64,000 bases of DNA from Ruminococcus flavefaciens 007c (GCF_000571935.1 NZ_ATAX01000026.1:62001-126000); one strand, 5' to 3'. Shown: positions 31,008-40,678, numbered from the stretch's first letter. The notes: a model not told the origin generated them from the sequence alone. Program-made: numbers and translations.

Positions 31008-33494
31008 ATGAAGTTCGGATTTTTTGACGACGCTAAAAAGGAATATGTTATCAATTCCCCGAAAACTCCCTATCCGTGGATAAACTACCTCGGTAATCAG
31101 GGCTTTTTCTCACTTATTTCCAATACGGCAGGCGGCTACTGTTTCTACAAGGACGCTCGCCTCAGACGTATCACACGTTACCGCTATAACAACGTGCCTA
31201 TCGATATGGGCGGACGTTATTTCTATATCAACGACAACGGTACTGTCTGGAATCCCGGCTGGTCACCTGTAAAGACAGAGCTCGACGAGTACGAGTGCCG
31301 TCACGGTATGGGCTATACCGTTATCACAGGTAAGAAGAACGGCCTCAAGGCTGAGGTAACATTCTTTGTTCCTCAGAACTACGACGGCGAAGTACAGCAG
31401 GTAGTTCTTACAAACGACAGCAAGGAAGCAAAGAGCTTCTCTATCTTCTCTATTGCTGAATGGTGTCTCTGGGACGCTCAGGACGACTGCACAAATTTCC
31501 AGAGAAACTTCTCCACAGGCCGTGTTGAGATCGAAGACTCTACTATCTACCACGTAACAGAGTACAGAGACAGACGTAATCACTACGCTTTCTATACAGT
31601 AAACGATACTATCGACGGCTACGATACAGACCGTGATTCCTTCCTCGGAAGCATCTATAACGGCTGGGACAACCCTGCAACAGTTAAGGCTGACAAGCCC
31701 TCTAACTCATTTGCAGACGGCTGGTCACCTGTTGCTTCACACTACAAGAAGGTAACACTGGCTCCCGGCGAGTCCAAGACACTTATCTATATCCTCGGCT
31801 ATGCTGAGAATCCTCAGGACAAGAAGTTCGCTGCTGAAAAGCCTGCAAACCTCCTTACAAGAGAGACATGGGTGCTCAACAAGGAGAAGGCTTATGCAAT
31901 GATCGAGAAGTACAACACTCCCGAGAAGGTAGCAGCAGGTCTTGCAGAGCTCCGCGAAACATGGGAGAATCTCCTTTCGATATTCAATGTCAATACACCT
32001 GATGACAAGGTAAACCGTATGGTAAATATCTGGAACCAGTATCAGTGTATGGTAACATTCAACCTTTCACGTTCCGCTTCATATTTCGAGAGCGGTATCG
32101 GCCGTGGTATGGGCTTCAGAGATTCCAACCAGGATATCCTCGGCTTCGTACACCAGATCCCCGAGCGTGCAAGAGAGAGACTGATCGACATCGCCTCCAC
32201 ACAGCTTTCTGACGGCGGCTGCTATCACCAGTACCAGCCTCTTACAAAGAAGGGCAACGCAGACATCGGCGGCGACTTCTCGGACGATCCGCTCTGGATG
32301 ATCCTTTCTGTTGCAGCTTATATCAAGGAGACAGGCGACTGGGGCATTCTTGACGCTAACGTTCCTTTCGATGATGATCCGAACGGTAAGCACACAATGC
32401 TCGAGCACCTCAACGTTTCCTTCTATCATATCGTAAACAACCTCGGACCTCACGGTCTCCCCCTTGCAATGAGAGCTGACTGGAACGACTGTATCAACCT
32501 TTCATGCTTCTCAGACACACCCGGTGAGTCCTTCCAGACATACACCAACCCCAAGTTCAAGGCAGAGGGCGGCTACTCCAAGATAGCTGAGTCTGCATTC
32601 GTTGCAGCACTCTTCACATACACAGGTCCTGCATATGTAGGTATCTTACAGCACCTTGGCAAGGCTGACGAAGCTGCTAAGGCTCAGGCTGAGATCGACA
32701 AGATGAAGAAGAACGTTATGGAATCCGCATTCGACGGAGACTGGTTCATCAGAGCTTACGACGCTAACGGCGAGAAGATGGGCTCCAAGGAGTGCGAGGA
32801 AGGCAAGATCTTCATCGAGCCCCAGGGCTTCGCAGTTATGTCCGAGATCGGTAAGGATCAGGGCGCAGACATCAAGACACTGAACTCCATCGACAAGTAC
32901 CTCAACTGTGAGTTCGGTCTTGTTCTCAATAACCCCGCATTCACAAAGTACTATATCCAGTACGGTGAGATCTCCACATATCCCGGCGGATACAAGGAGA
33001 ATGCAGGTATCTTCACACACAACAATGCATGGATCATCTGTGCTGAGGCTTACGCAGGCCGCGGCGACAAGGCATTTGAGTACTACAGCAAGATAGCTCC
33101 CGCATTCACTGAGGAGACATCTGATATACACAAGACAGAGCCTTATGTATACGGCCAGATGATCGGCGGTAAGGACGCAAAGAACTTCGGTCAGGGCAAG
33201 AACTCATGGCTCACAGGTACAGCTGCATGGAATATGGTAGCTATTTCCCAGTACATTCTGGGTGTACAGCCTGTATTTGACGGCCTGAAGGTTGATCCTT
33301 CCATTCCTCACGAGTGGGACGGCTTCACAGCAGTTCGTAAGTTCAGAGGCGCGACCTTCAACATTACAGTCAAGAATCCCGAGCACGTATGCAAGGGCGT
33401 AAAGACTATGACAGTTGACGGCAAGGCAGTAGAGGGATGCGTTATCCCTGTATGCGAGGGCGGTATACACGAAGTTGAGATCGTAATGGGCTGA
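31008..33494 (+). CDS. Cellobiose phosphorylase (GH94)
   Basis: Splits cellobiose with phosphate into glucose 1-phosphate and glucose in the cytosol, saving ATP. The 828-residue protein has the GH94 layout: N-terminal beta-sandwich ([35 protein letters not shown]), then the alpha/alpha barrel with [12 protein letters not shown] and the general-acid Asp491 in ADWNDCINL, close to the position reported for the Cellulomonas gilvus enzyme. The length fits cellobiose phosphorylase rather than the far longer cyclic glucan or cellodextrin relatives. Codon use is narrow (ACA, CTC, GCT preferred), suggesting strong expression. It is monocistronic, between a promoter and a terminator. It fits a cellulosome-producing organism. 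Confidence 0.94.
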   Translation: MKFGFFDDAKKEYVINSPKTPYPWINYLGNQGFFSLISNTAGGYCFYKDARLRRITRYRYNNVPIDMGGRYFYINDNGTVWNPGWSPVKTELDEYECRHGMGYTVITGKKNGLKAEVTFFVPQNYDGEVQQVVLTNDSKEAKSFSIFSIAEWCLWDAQDDCTNFQRNFSTGRVEIEDSTIYHVTEYRDRRNHYAFYTVNDTIDGYDTDRDSFLGSIYNGWDNPATVKADKPSNSFADGWSPVASHYKKVTLAPGESKTLIYILGYAENPQDKKFAAEKPANLLTRETWVLNKEKAYAMIEKYNTPEKVAAGLAELRETWENLLSIFNVNTPDDKVNRMVNIWNQYQCMVTFNLSRSASYFESGIGRGMGFRDSNQDILGFVHQIPERARERLIDIASTQLSDGGCYHQYQPLTKKGNADIGGDFSDDPLWMILSVAAYIKETGDWGILDANVPFDDDPNGKHTMLEHLNVSFYHIVNNLGPHGLPLAMRADWNDCINLSCFSDTPGESFQTYTNPKFKAEGGYSKIAESAFVAALFTYTGPAYVGILQHLGKADEAAKAQAEIDKMKKNVMESAFDGDWFIRAYDANGEKMGSKECEEGKIFIEPQGFAVMSEIGKDQGADIKTLNSIDKYLNCEFGLVLNNPAFTKYYIQYGEISTYPGGYKENAGIFTHNNAWIICAEAYAGRGDKAFEYYSKIAPAFTEETSDIHKTEPYVYGQMIGGKDAKNFGQGKNSWLTGTAAWNMVAISQYILGVQPVFDGLKVDPSIPHEWDGFTAVRKFRGATFNITVKNPEHVCKGVKTMTVDGKAVEGCVIPVCEGGIHEVEIVMG

Positions 33495-33510
33495 GCTTTA
33501 TAAAAGAAGA

Positions 33511-33540
33511 AGGCGGACTTTAAACAAGTCCGCCTTTATT
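33511..33540 (+). terminator. Intrinsic terminator of cellobiose phosphorylase
   Basis: AGGCGGACTT/AAGTCCGCCT perfect stem, TAAAC loop, T-rich tail. Confidence 0.88.
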
Positions 33541-33568
33541 GTATTAATTATCAAAGGGGTGAAGAGTA

Positions 33569-33988
33569 ATGGTAACGATAGCAGTATTTGTGCTGATAGG
33601 GGGATATCTGCTTTTTAATGCTTTCAGCTGCTTTTCAAAGTATAAGAGATATGCGGGAATGAACCGGATATGCGAAGCCACCATAACTGAGCTGAAGATA
33701 TTCGGCGAAGGGCGCATGGGTGCAGCTGTTATACCGAAAGCATTATACACTTATAACAATATGGCATATTCAGGCACGCATTATCTGACCATACCTGCCT
33801 TTGATCTGAATATCAAGGAAGGCAGTGTGCTGAAGGTGCTTATTGATCCGTCAAGGCCGGAGATATTCATTCTTCCCTCACTGGATATAGACAGATACAA
33901 GCGTAACAGCAGGAATCTGGCATTGAGCTCTCTGGTCACGGGTATAATACTGATAGTAGTAGCCGTGCTTTTGTATAAAAACAGATAA
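33569..33988 (+). CDS. Membrane protein with a DUF3592-like layout
   Basis: A 139-residue protein with a membrane helix at each end (about 3-22 and 113-135) and a beta-rich middle containing KALYTYNNMAYSGTHYL and VLIDPSRPEIF, the layout of DUF3592-type proteins. The function is unknown. It follows the terminator of the phosphorylase gene by 28 nt, and no clear promoter is seen, so it may depend on read-through. Confidence 0.7.
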   Translation: MVTIAVFVLIGGYLLFNAFSCFSKYKRYAGMNRICEATITELKIFGEGRMGAAVIPKALYTYNNMAYSGTHYLTIPAFDLNIKEGSVLKVLIDPSRPEIFILPSLDIDRYKRNSRNLALSSLVTGIILIVVAVLLYKNR

Positions 33989-33998
33989 TAAGCATCAA

Positions 33999-34024
33999 GG
34001 GACTGCCGAGGCAGTCCCGTTTTT
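33999..34024. terminator. Bidirectional terminator between convergent genes
   Basis: GGGACTGC/GCAGTCCC with a CGAG loop. It is followed by T run on the plus strand and overlaps the stop of the minus-strand TM2 gene. Confidence 0.8.
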
Positions 34025-34427
34025 AATCTCGAAGAGGATTTCCATCAGCATCAACATTGATGCTGCCTGTAAGGATAAGTATTCCTTCGATCAATCCCCA
34101 TATACCACTTACAACTGCAAGGAATCCGCAGCTTAGCACGGATATGAGCAGCTGGGCTACGGCCCTTCCTGTATAGCCAAGGTAGAAATTATGTACACCG
34201 AGGCCTCCTAAGAATATACCAAACAGACCTGCCGCAACCTTTGATTTGGCAGAAACCATATTGGGGTAATTTGTATTATAATTATAGTTGTAATTCTGAT
34301 AATAATTTTGATTATTATCTTGACCGTAGCTCTGATTATTATCTCGTGAAAAGCGCAGATCATTGCCGCATTCATCACAGAAATTAGTACCGTCAGATAA
34401 TTCTTTTCCACAGCGGTTGCATATCAT
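34023..34427 (-). CDS. Zinc-ribbon TM2-domain membrane protein
   Basis: A 134-residue protein with an N-terminal zinc ribbon (CNRCGKEL...FCDECGNDL), a Asn/Tyr/Gln-rich linker (NNQNYYQNYNYNYNTNY) and a C-terminal TM2 domain of two helices (KSKVAAGLFGIFLGGLGVHNFYLGYTGRAVAQLL). AGGAGG lies 7 nt before ATG 34427; a further upstream ATG has no site. TM2 proteins are widespread but of unclear function. Confidence 0.85.
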   Translation of the reverse strand: MICNRCGKELSDGTNFCDECGNDLRFSRDNNQSYGQDNNQNYYQNYNYNYNTNYPNMVSAKSKVAAGLFGIFLGGLGVHNFYLGYTGRAVAQLLISVLSCGFLAVVSGIWGLIEGILILTGSINVDADGNPLRD

Positions 34428-34458
34428 AAAAAAGCCTCCTGTCAAGATTATTTATCTT

Positions 34459-34487
34459 ATTATAACACATATATATTCTGTAGTCAA
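34459..34487 (-). promoter_or_regulatory. Sigma-70 promoter of the TM2 gene
   Basis: Minus strand TTGACT, 17 nt, TATAAT. Confidence 0.85.
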
Positions 34488-34683
34488 CATATGAGTTTGC
34501 TGTTTACAAAAATCCTGAATATCATGGAGGACGGCATATTTACGCCCCGAATCCTCGCACAATAAATCCGTCTTTAATATTTTTATAAAAAACCGGAAAA
34601 AGCTGTCTGAAATGTCTTTCTGCCATCGTATATACTAATAGAACGGCACGAAAGCCGAAAATAAGATAAAGGAGAAAACAGAA

Positions 34684-35604
34684 ATGAAAACGACAGCTCT
34701 TATAGTAGCACTTTCAGCAACGCTTTGTGCATCGGCAGCCTGCGGCAGAAAACTCATGACAGAACAGACCGCAAAGCCCGCAGCAAGCGCTGCAAACATC
34801 ACCTACGGAACAGTTCTGACCACAGAGAGCATAGAGACAACATCTGCGGCCATTACAACAACAAAACAGAAAGCATCAGCAGAGACAGTAAAAACAGAGA
34901 AGCTGTCGGATACTTCATATCAGACATCAGCTTCAAAGGTAAAGGCTGCAGCGAATACAGCTCCCGCAGAAAAAGCGGCGGTAAATACCACAGCAGCAAA
35001 GCCTGCCGAGGTCAGGATCACAACAGCAAAGGCAGAGACACCTGCGCCCGCTTCCACATCTGCAAACGGCGAAAATACCGACGCAGCATCAGGCACAGCC
35101 TTCAGACAGGGCACAGTCAGCGGCAATGTTTATACCTCCGAATATGCAGGCTTTAGGTTTACAGCTCCCGAGGGAACGCAGTTCCTTGACAGGGACGGTC
35201 TGTACACCGATTATATGATGCCCTGCCGATTCAAGACTCCCGAGGAGAAGAAGTACTACCTTACAGGCATTTATGATGCCTCAGTGACCTATGACAACGC
35301 CGAGGGCTCTGTACGGGTATGGTTCTATAATACAAAGCTCAGATACCCCGATGCTCCGAATATGTCGGCAGAAGGCTTTGTACAGAGCTATTTTGAAGAG
35401 AATACCGACGGCGGCATCACAGATATATGCGGTCCCGAGGCAGTCACCCTGGGCGGACAGGAGTATCTCAGGGTAACAAGGAAGTGCTTCTCAGTGCCCT
35501 CAGCTGTTTACGTAAGAAGGATAGACAGTGATTTTATCGTTATGATAGAGGCTTGCGGAACAGCTGCCGATGATTTTGAAGCAAGGTTCACAGCTATCGG
35601 CTGA
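34684..35604 (+). CDS. Thr/Ala-rich lipoprotein, tandem paralogue 1
   Basis: A 306-residue protein with a lipoprotein signal (SATLCASAAC, Cys about 20), a long Thr/Ala/Lys-rich linker (about 25-135), and a compact C-terminal domain of about 165 residues starting GTAFRQGTVSGNVYTSEYAGFRF. The same order and the GTAF-x5-GNVYTS, VRIW/SFYNTKLR, EAVTLGG and VRRIDSDFI segments appear in the next gene, so the two are tandem paralogues. The fold is not recognised. The linker would let the outer domain reach through the wall. AAGGAG precedes the ATG. Confidence 0.8.
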   Translation: MKTTALIVALSATLCASAACGRKLMTEQTAKPAASAANITYGTVLTTESIETTSAAITTTKQKASAETVKTEKLSDTSYQTSASKVKAAANTAPAEKAAVNTTAAKPAEVRITTAKAETPAPASTSANGENTDAASGTAFRQGTVSGNVYTSEYAGFRFTAPEGTQFLDRDGLYTDYMMPCRFKTPEEKKYYLTGIYDASVTYDNAEGSVRVWFYNTKLRYPDAPNMSAEGFVQSYFEENTDGGITDICGPEAVTLGGQEYLRVTRKCFSVPSAVYVRRIDSDFIVMIEACGTAADDFEARFTAIG

Positions 35605-35615
35605 CCCCCTAAAGT

Positions 35616-35649
35616 CATATAAAAGACTGCTTTTGCAGTCTTTTATATG
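35616..35649 (+). terminator. Terminator between tandem lipoprotein genes
   Basis: A 15-bp perfect stem (CATATAAAAGACTGC with its complement) around TTTT. Confidence 0.8.
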
Positions 35650-35721
35650 TTTGAAAATACTTTTTGATTCATATATATATAAACAGAACGGAAGAAAGAT
35701 ATATAAAGGAGTATAGAAAAC

Positions 35722-36585
35722 ATGAAAAAAGCAATTATCGCCATAGCGCTTGGAGCTTCGGTGTGCTCGCTGGCAGCCTGCGGAAAGACAGTTGATACAG
35801 ATAATATCAGAACTGAGGAAACTACGAAGACGGTCGTTACTGAGACCACAGAGGAAAATGGCACAGACGGCGCTGTTACCACAACAAAGAAAGCAGCCGG
35901 GAAAGACAAGACCACTTCGGCAGTCGCTGATGATAAGGCTCCCGCTCCCGAGTCGGCAGTATATATTGAGACCGATGCTTCATTACAGGCAGATATGTCT
36001 GCTTACACTGATGAAACAGCTCAGAGTGATCCCGAGACTGAGGTAGATCCCGTTACAGGCACAGCCTTCAAGGCTTCAAGGATCGAGAACGATGTGTACA
36101 CATCGCCCTATGCAGGCATAAGCTTCAGACCATACGGCAGCCTTAAGTTCAAGTCATTTGACGATATCCACACACAGAGGGGACAGGCATTGAGAATGAT
36201 GGCGGCCGAGGACAGATGGCAGGCAATGTGCTTCATTGATGACGGAGAGCTCATAAACACAGATACTGCCACCTGTGTAAGCTTCCAGTTCTGCAATACG
36301 AAGCTTCGTTTTGCCGAAATGGGCGATATGTCGGAGAGCAGTTACATAAACAGCTACGTTATGGCGTATGCCGATTTGCTTGGCCAGACCTTTTCCACCC
36401 CTGAGAGTGTGACCTTAGGCGGCACCATCTTCCAGAAGGTAAGGGTATACGGCGAGGATAAGAATACTCCCATCCATGTTATATATGTACGCAAGATAGA
36501 CAGTGATTTCATACTTGAGATCTCGGCGTCACTTTCCGCCATAGGCGATGAGGCGACATTCGAGAGCCATATTGAAACAGCCTGA
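35722..36585 (+). CDS. Thr-rich lipoprotein, tandem paralogue 2
   Basis: A 287-residue lipoprotein (lipobox CSLAAC, Cys about 20) with a Thr/Glu-rich linker (about 30-105) and the same C-terminal domain as the preceding gene (GTAFKASRIENDVYTSPYAG, FCNTKLRF, SVTLGG, VRKIDSDFILEI). The upstream AGAACGG and ATAAAGGAG sequences also match those of paralogue 1, so the duplication included the leader. Separate terminators show the two are transcribed independently. Confidence 0.8.
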   Translation: MKKAIIAIALGASVCSLAACGKTVDTDNIRTEETTKTVVTETTEENGTDGAVTTTKKAAGKDKTTSAVADDKAPAPESAVYIETDASLQADMSAYTDETAQSDPETEVDPVTGTAFKASRIENDVYTSPYAGISFRPYGSLKFKSFDDIHTQRGQALRMMAAEDRWQAMCFIDDGELINTDTATCVSFQFCNTKLRFAEMGDMSESSYINSYVMAYADLLGQTFSTPESVTLGGTIFQKVRVYGEDKNTPIHVIYVRKIDSDFILEISASLSAIGDEATFESHIETA

Positions 36586-36600
36586 CCGATAATCCTTATA

Positions 36601-36644
36601 TAAAATACAAAGAGGACTGCATATGCAGTCCTCTTTGTATTTTA
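36601..36644. terminator. 44-bp perfect palindrome, bidirectional terminator
   Basis: A 20-bp perfect stem around ATAT, ending in T- and A-rich sequence on both sides. It separates the lipoprotein gene from the phage-derived module. Confidence 0.85.
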
Positions 36645-36651
36645 TCCACAA

Positions 36652-36663
36652 GAACATATGTTC
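36652..36663. promoter_or_regulatory. LexA (SOS) box upstream of the phage-derived module
   Basis: GAACATATGTTC, a perfect 12-bp palindrome matching the Firmicute LexA/DinR core GAAC-N4-GTTC. It lies 130 bp before the terminase small-subunit start and next to possible promoter sequence (TTGTGC, 18 nt, TAATAT). LexA control is inferred from the match. Confidence 0.7.
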
Positions 36664-36751
36664 AAAATTGTGCATTCCTACAAAGTGAAAATAATATTTT
36701 TTGAAATTCAATGGTTTTCCGTTGAAATTTCCCTCATTTCAGCCCACTTAT

Positions 36752-36768
36752 GAACGGTGATCACGTTC
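36752..36768. promoter_or_regulatory. Quasi-palindrome before terS (copy 1)
   Basis: GAACGGTGATCACGTTC. An 11-mer (GAACGGTGATC) recurs on the opposite strand at 38514-38531, before the portal gene. It could be an operator or a packaging recognition site. Confidence 0.4.
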
Positions 36769-36792
36769 AGACTGAAAGGAGGGATTCTTTTT

Positions 36793-37278
36793 TTGAAAAG
36801 ATATCCAAGATCAAAGCTCAATTCCTTTTGCTGCAGCTATATTATATCAGGCAGCGTGGAGGAGGCTGCCGTAAGAGCAGGTTTTCCTCGCGAGACCGCC
36901 CTTGCCGGAGGGATAGAGCTTCTGAAGAATGAGGAATGCCGCAGCCTTATAGCGGAGCTCAGGGAGCTTCTGTCAGACAGCGGCAGCGTAGCCGCAGGAT
37001 TGAAGCGGCTGGCGTTCGGCAGCTGTACAGATGCGGTATATCTGGTATTTGCAGACGAGCTTCCGCCTGCGGAGGTGATAGAGGGATTGGATCTCTTCAA
37101 TGTCTCCGAGATAAAACGAATAAAGGGCGGAGGCGTTGAAATAAAGCTTTTTGACAGGCTGAAGGCGCTGGAGAAGCTCTTTGAGCTGGAAAACGCATAC
37201 GCAGGCCGCGATAAAGCGGAAAGCCTCATAAAAGCACTGGGAGCTGACGGGGAGAGTGAGAGCCTTGACGATAACTGA
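36793..37278 (+). CDS. Phage terminase small subunit-like protein (TTG start)
   Basis: A 161-residue protein. The N-terminal helix-turn-helix (YIISGSVEEAAVRAGFPRETALAGG) followed by LLKNEECRSLIAELREL is the usual pattern of small terminases that recognise phage DNA. A strong AAAGGAGGG site lies 9 nt before TTG 36793; an upstream GTG in frame has no site. It is the first gene of the module, downstream of the LexA box and overlapping the large subunit gene by 14 nt. Confidence 0.75.
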   Translation: MKRYPRSKLNSFCCSYIISGSVEEAAVRAGFPRETALAGGIELLKNEECRSLIAELRELLSDSGSVAAGLKRLAFGSCTDAVYLVFADELPPAEVIEGLDLFNVSEIKRIKGGGVEIKLFDRLKALEKLFELENAYAGRDKAESLIKALGADGESESLDDN

Positions 37279-38512
37279 GTTCTCACCAAAGCAGCTTCTG
37301 GCCATGAAATGGTGGAATATGCAGAGCTACGGCGACCGTGACGCTATAATATGCGACGGAGCGGTACGAAGCGGAAAGACACTGGCTATGTCGCTGGGAT
37401 TTATATTCTGGGCGGGAAAATGCTTCAGGGGAGGAGCCTTTGCCATGTGCGGCAAAACCATAACCTCCCTGCGCAGGAACGTGATAACGCCGATGCTGCC
37501 CGTTCTGAGGGAATACGGCTTTATCATCGAAGAGAAGGTCAGCAGGAACTATTTTGATATGACATTTCTCGGCAGCACCAACAGGGTATACCTTTTCGGC
37601 GGCAGGGACGAGAGCTCTGCGGCGCTCATACAGGGTATGACCTTATCGGGTGTGATGTTCGACGAGGTGGCGCTTATGCCCCGTTCCTTCGTGGAGCAGG
37701 CTCTGGCGCGATGCTCGGTAAAGGGCTCGAAAATGTGGTTCAACTGCAACCCCGACAATCCTTCCCATTGGTTTTACAATGAATGGATAAAGAAGCTGAA
37801 GCAGAAAAACGCACTGTATCTTCATTTCAGCATGGAGGACAATCCCTCGCTCTCACGGGAGGTCAGGGAGCGCTATGAGCGTATGTATTCAGGCACCTTT
37901 TATGACCGCTTCATACTGGGAAAATGGACAGCCTCACAGGGTGCTGTATATCCCATGTTCAACGAAAAGGAACACGTATACAGCGGCGATGTTCAGTGCG
38001 AGCGCTTTGTCATCTCCTGTGACTACGGCACGGTAAATCCTTCGTCCTTCGGGCTATGGGGATACAGCGGCGGAGTCTGGTACAGGCTCTGCGAGTACTA
38101 CTATGATTCACGGAGGGAGGGCGTTTCACGCACGGACGAGGAGCACTATGAGGCTCTTGAAAGGCTTGCAGGCGGCAGGAGGATAGAAAAGGTCATAGCT
38201 GATCCTTCGGCGGCAAGCTTTATCGAATGTATAAGACGTCACGGGAAATTCCGCGTAGTCAGGGCGGATAACGATGTAATATCGGGAATCCGCAGGGTGA
38301 GCACTGCTCTGAAGCAGGGCAGGCTCCGTTTCCACGAATCGTGCAGGGATATAATACGCGAGTTTTCCATGTATGTGTGGAATGAAAGGTCGGGAGGAGA
38401 TGCTCCCGTAAAGGAAAACGATCACGCAATGGACGATATGCGCTATTTTGTGGCGGATATGGTCTGTTCCGGAGACGCCGGCGGAGTAATAGCCCTGTCG
38501 GTGTCAAGGTAA
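37265..38512 (+). CDS. Phage terminase large subunit (PBSX type, TTG start)
   Basis: A 415-residue DNA-packaging motor. The ATPase half has Walker A GAVRSGKT (32-39) and Walker B GVMFDEV; the nuclease half has the acidic residues in VISCDYG, VIADPSA and DHAMDDMRY. All catalytic positions look intact. TTG 37265 lies 10 nt after GGGGAG and gives the typical MTITEFSPKQ start; the in-frame GTG 37256 is 1 nt from that site. An intact motor is unusual for a decayed prophage. Confidence 0.93.
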   Translation: MTITEFSPKQLLAMKWWNMQSYGDRDAIICDGAVRSGKTLAMSLGFIFWAGKCFRGGAFAMCGKTITSLRRNVITPMLPVLREYGFIIEEKVSRNYFDMTFLGSTNRVYLFGGRDESSAALIQGMTLSGVMFDEVALMPRSFVEQALARCSVKGSKMWFNCNPDNPSHWFYNEWIKKLKQKNALYLHFSMEDNPSLSREVRERYERMYSGTFYDRFILGKWTASQGAVYPMFNEKEHVYSGDVQCERFVISCDYGTVNPSSFGLWGYSGGVWYRLCEYYYDSRREGVSRTDEEHYEALERLAGGRRIEKVIADPSAASFIECIRRHGKFRVVRADNDVISGIRRVSTALKQGRLRFHESCRDIIREFSMYVWNERSGGDAPVKENDHAMDDMRYFVADMVCSGDAGGVIALSVSR

Positions 38513-38513
38513 A

Positions 38514-38531
38514 GAACGACGATCACCGTTC
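38514..38531. promoter_or_regulatory. Quasi-palindrome before the portal gene (copy 2)
   Basis: GAACGACGATCACCGTTC, between the terminase and portal genes, sharing an 11-mer in inverted orientation with the copy at 36752-36768. Confidence 0.4.
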
Positions 38532-38554
38532 GGAAAAAATGAAAAGGAGGATAT

Positions 38555-39688
38555 ATGAAGCTTTTTCAGAAAAAGAAACCGCGGAAAGCTGTTTCGGAGC
38601 TCATAGGCGCACAGCGTGAATGTGACATGAGCTTCGGACTGCCCCCTTCGGTAGCGCCTTGTGAGAAGGCACTTTACGACAGGCTCCGCAGCGCAGTACC
38701 CATCATAGATGCCGCCATAATGAAGATAATAAGACTTACAGGCGGCTTTAAGGTAAGGTGCTCCGACGAGAGCCTTCAGCAGGAGCTGGACAGCTTTCTG
38801 GAAAATGTCCCCGTAGGACTTACGGGGCGGTCTGTAGGCTGTTTTGCGGATAACTTCCTGGACAGCCTTCTCACCTACGGCAGTGCTGTGGGTGAGATAG
38901 CCGCCGACAGCAGTCAGCAGCGTATAGCGGGACTGTGGAACGGCGATATATCAAGGGTGCGCGTTGTCAGCGGAGCTGATCCCTTCAGCAGGAGCTATAC
39001 GGTAACGGCTCCCGACGGCAGCAGCCGCAGGATAGCGCATCCCGAGCGTATAGTCTACGCAGAGCTCACGGGAGGAAACTCCCTGCTGCGGGGGCTTCCG
39101 TCACTCAGCGGGATACTGATGAGGATATACGAGTGCATCGGTCAGAACTACGACCGTGCGGGAAATGTCCGCTATGCAGTGACGTACAGACCTTCGGGAG
39201 AAGCAGGGGATATGATGTATTCCCGTGAGAGAGCACAGCAGATAGCCCGTGAATGGGCAGACGGCATGAACTCGGCAAAATACGGACAGGTAAAGGACTT
39301 TGTAGCGGTGGGAGACGTTGATATAAAGGTCATCGGAGCCGAAAACAAGCTTTTTGATACCAATGTGCCCGTAAGGCAGATACTTGAGCAGCTCATCGCA
39401 AAGCTTTCCATACCGCCCTTTTTGCTGGGACTTTCATGGAGCTCAACAGAGAGAATGTCCTCTCAGCAGGCGGATATACTCACTTCTGAGCTTGAGTATT
39501 ACCGCAGACTTCTCACGCCTGTGATATGCGACGTGGGAAACGCCTATATTGCTTCCGTAGGATCGGAGGCTTCCTGCTCGGTAGAGTGGGACAACATTAA
39601 TTTACAGGATGAAACAGCCCTTGCAGAGGCAAGGCTCAAAAACGCACAGGCGAGGGAAATAGAGCTTCGCCTTGAAAAAAATGAATAA
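38555..39688 (+). CDS. Phage portal protein
   Basis: A 377-residue protein with portal-type features: LRSAVPIIDAAIMKIIRLTGGF near the start, a central NLLRG-like LTGGNSLLRGLPSLSG segment, and QILEQLIAKLSIPPFLLGLSWSSTERMSSQQADILTSELEYY, the typical C-terminal helices. It forms the ring through which DNA enters the capsid. AAAAGGAGGA precedes the ATG. The gene overlaps no other but the next start follows within 17 nt. Confidence 0.88.
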   Translation: MKLFQKKKPRKAVSELIGAQRECDMSFGLPPSVAPCEKALYDRLRSAVPIIDAAIMKIIRLTGGFKVRCSDESLQQELDSFLENVPVGLTGRSVGCFADNFLDSLLTYGSAVGEIAADSSQQRIAGLWNGDISRVRVVSGADPFSRSYTVTAPDGSSRRIAHPERIVYAELTGGNSLLRGLPSLSGILMRIYECIGQNYDRAGNVRYAVTYRPSGEAGDMMYSRERAQQIAREWADGMNSAKYGQVKDFVAVGDVDIKVIGAENKLFDTNVPVRQILEQLIAKLSIPPFLLGLSWSSTERMSSQQADILTSELEYYRRLLTPVICDVGNAYIASVGSEASCSVEWDNINLQDETALAEARLKNAQAREIELRLEKNE

Positions 39689-39704
39689 TACGGAGGTACA
39701 TATT

Positions 39705-40673
39705 ATGTATAACGAGATAAGACTTGAAAAGAACCTTTATAATCTCAGCGGAAAATCATTCACAGCAGCCCTCGAGGAGCTTGATCCCTCCTCGGCATAT
39801 TCGGGAACTCCCCTTGAAAGGCTCGATGCCTTTGAGAGGCAGCTGAAGCGCTTCAATATCAGGATAAACGGTCAGGAATGCGACTGCGTGGAGAAGTTCT
39901 TCTCCACTACGGAAACAGCGGTGCTCTTCCCCGAATTCGTCACACGCTGCATCAGAAAGGGCTTTGACGAGACTGTCCTCAGATCGGTATGCGCGGCAAA
40001 GACAGTATGCTCCGGCAGTCAGTATCTTGGCTGCGTCCTTGATGATTCGGCAGCCTATGCTGCCACAGATGAGGCGGAAGAGCTTCCCGAAGCTACTGTA
40101 AGGGAGGGCACGACTGCTACCGTCCTCGAAAAGTTCGGCAGACTCATCAGCGCTTCCTATGAGGCTGTAAGAAAGCAGAGACTTGACGTATTCAGCGTAA
40201 TGCTCAGGAGCGTGGGCGTAAGACTTGCAGTGTCAGTGGTAAAGAAGGCTGTTGAAGTCCTTGCTGATGGTATCGAGCCCATAACCGCCGCAGCTCTTAC
40301 CTATGACGAGCTTGCTGAGCTCTACGGACAGTTTGACTGCTTTGACATGACAACGGTGATAGCTTCACCTGCCCTTGCTTCCAAGATAGCTGCCATGGAG
40401 CAGCTGAAGGACTGCGCGGCAACTCCCGACGGCAGGCTCATACTGCCCTTCGGTGCAGAGCTTGTCAAGACCTCCGCAGCCGATGAGGACACTATCATTG
40501 GCATAGACCGTGATTTTGCACTGGAATTCATCACCAGCACAGATCTTGTAATGGAGACGGACAAGCTCATAGACCGTCAGCTGGATCAGATGACCGTATC
40601 CATTACCTGCGGCTTCAGAAGGATAACCTCCGACGCCGTCAAGGTTCTGACAATTACGGCGGAAAACGCCTAA
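39705..40673 (+). CDS. HK97-type major capsid protein
   Basis: A 322-residue protein. The spine-helix and domain pattern KFFSTTETAVLFPEFVTRCIRKG, then TATVLEKFGRLISASYEAVRKQRLDVFSVMLRSVG, and the C-terminal DFALEFITSTDLVMETDKLIDRQLDQMTVSITCGF strand set fit the HK97 capsid fold. CGGAGG lies 8 nt before ATG 39705; an earlier in-frame start lacks a site. The capsid gene precedes the protease gene, the reverse of the common portal-protease-capsid order. Confidence 0.8.
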   Translation: MYNEIRLEKNLYNLSGKSFTAALEELDPSSAYSGTPLERLDAFERQLKRFNIRINGQECDCVEKFFSTTETAVLFPEFVTRCIRKGFDETVLRSVCAAKTVCSGSQYLGCVLDDSAAYAATDEAEELPEATVREGTTATVLEKFGRLISASYEAVRKQRLDVFSVMLRSVGVRLAVSVVKKAVEVLADGIEPITAAALTYDELAELYGQFDCFDMTTVIASPALASKIAAMEQLKDCAATPDGRLILPFGAELVKTSAADEDTIIGIDRDFALEFITSTDLVMETDKLIDRQLDQMTVSITCGFRRITSDAVKVLTITAENA

Positions 40674-40678
40674 AATCC

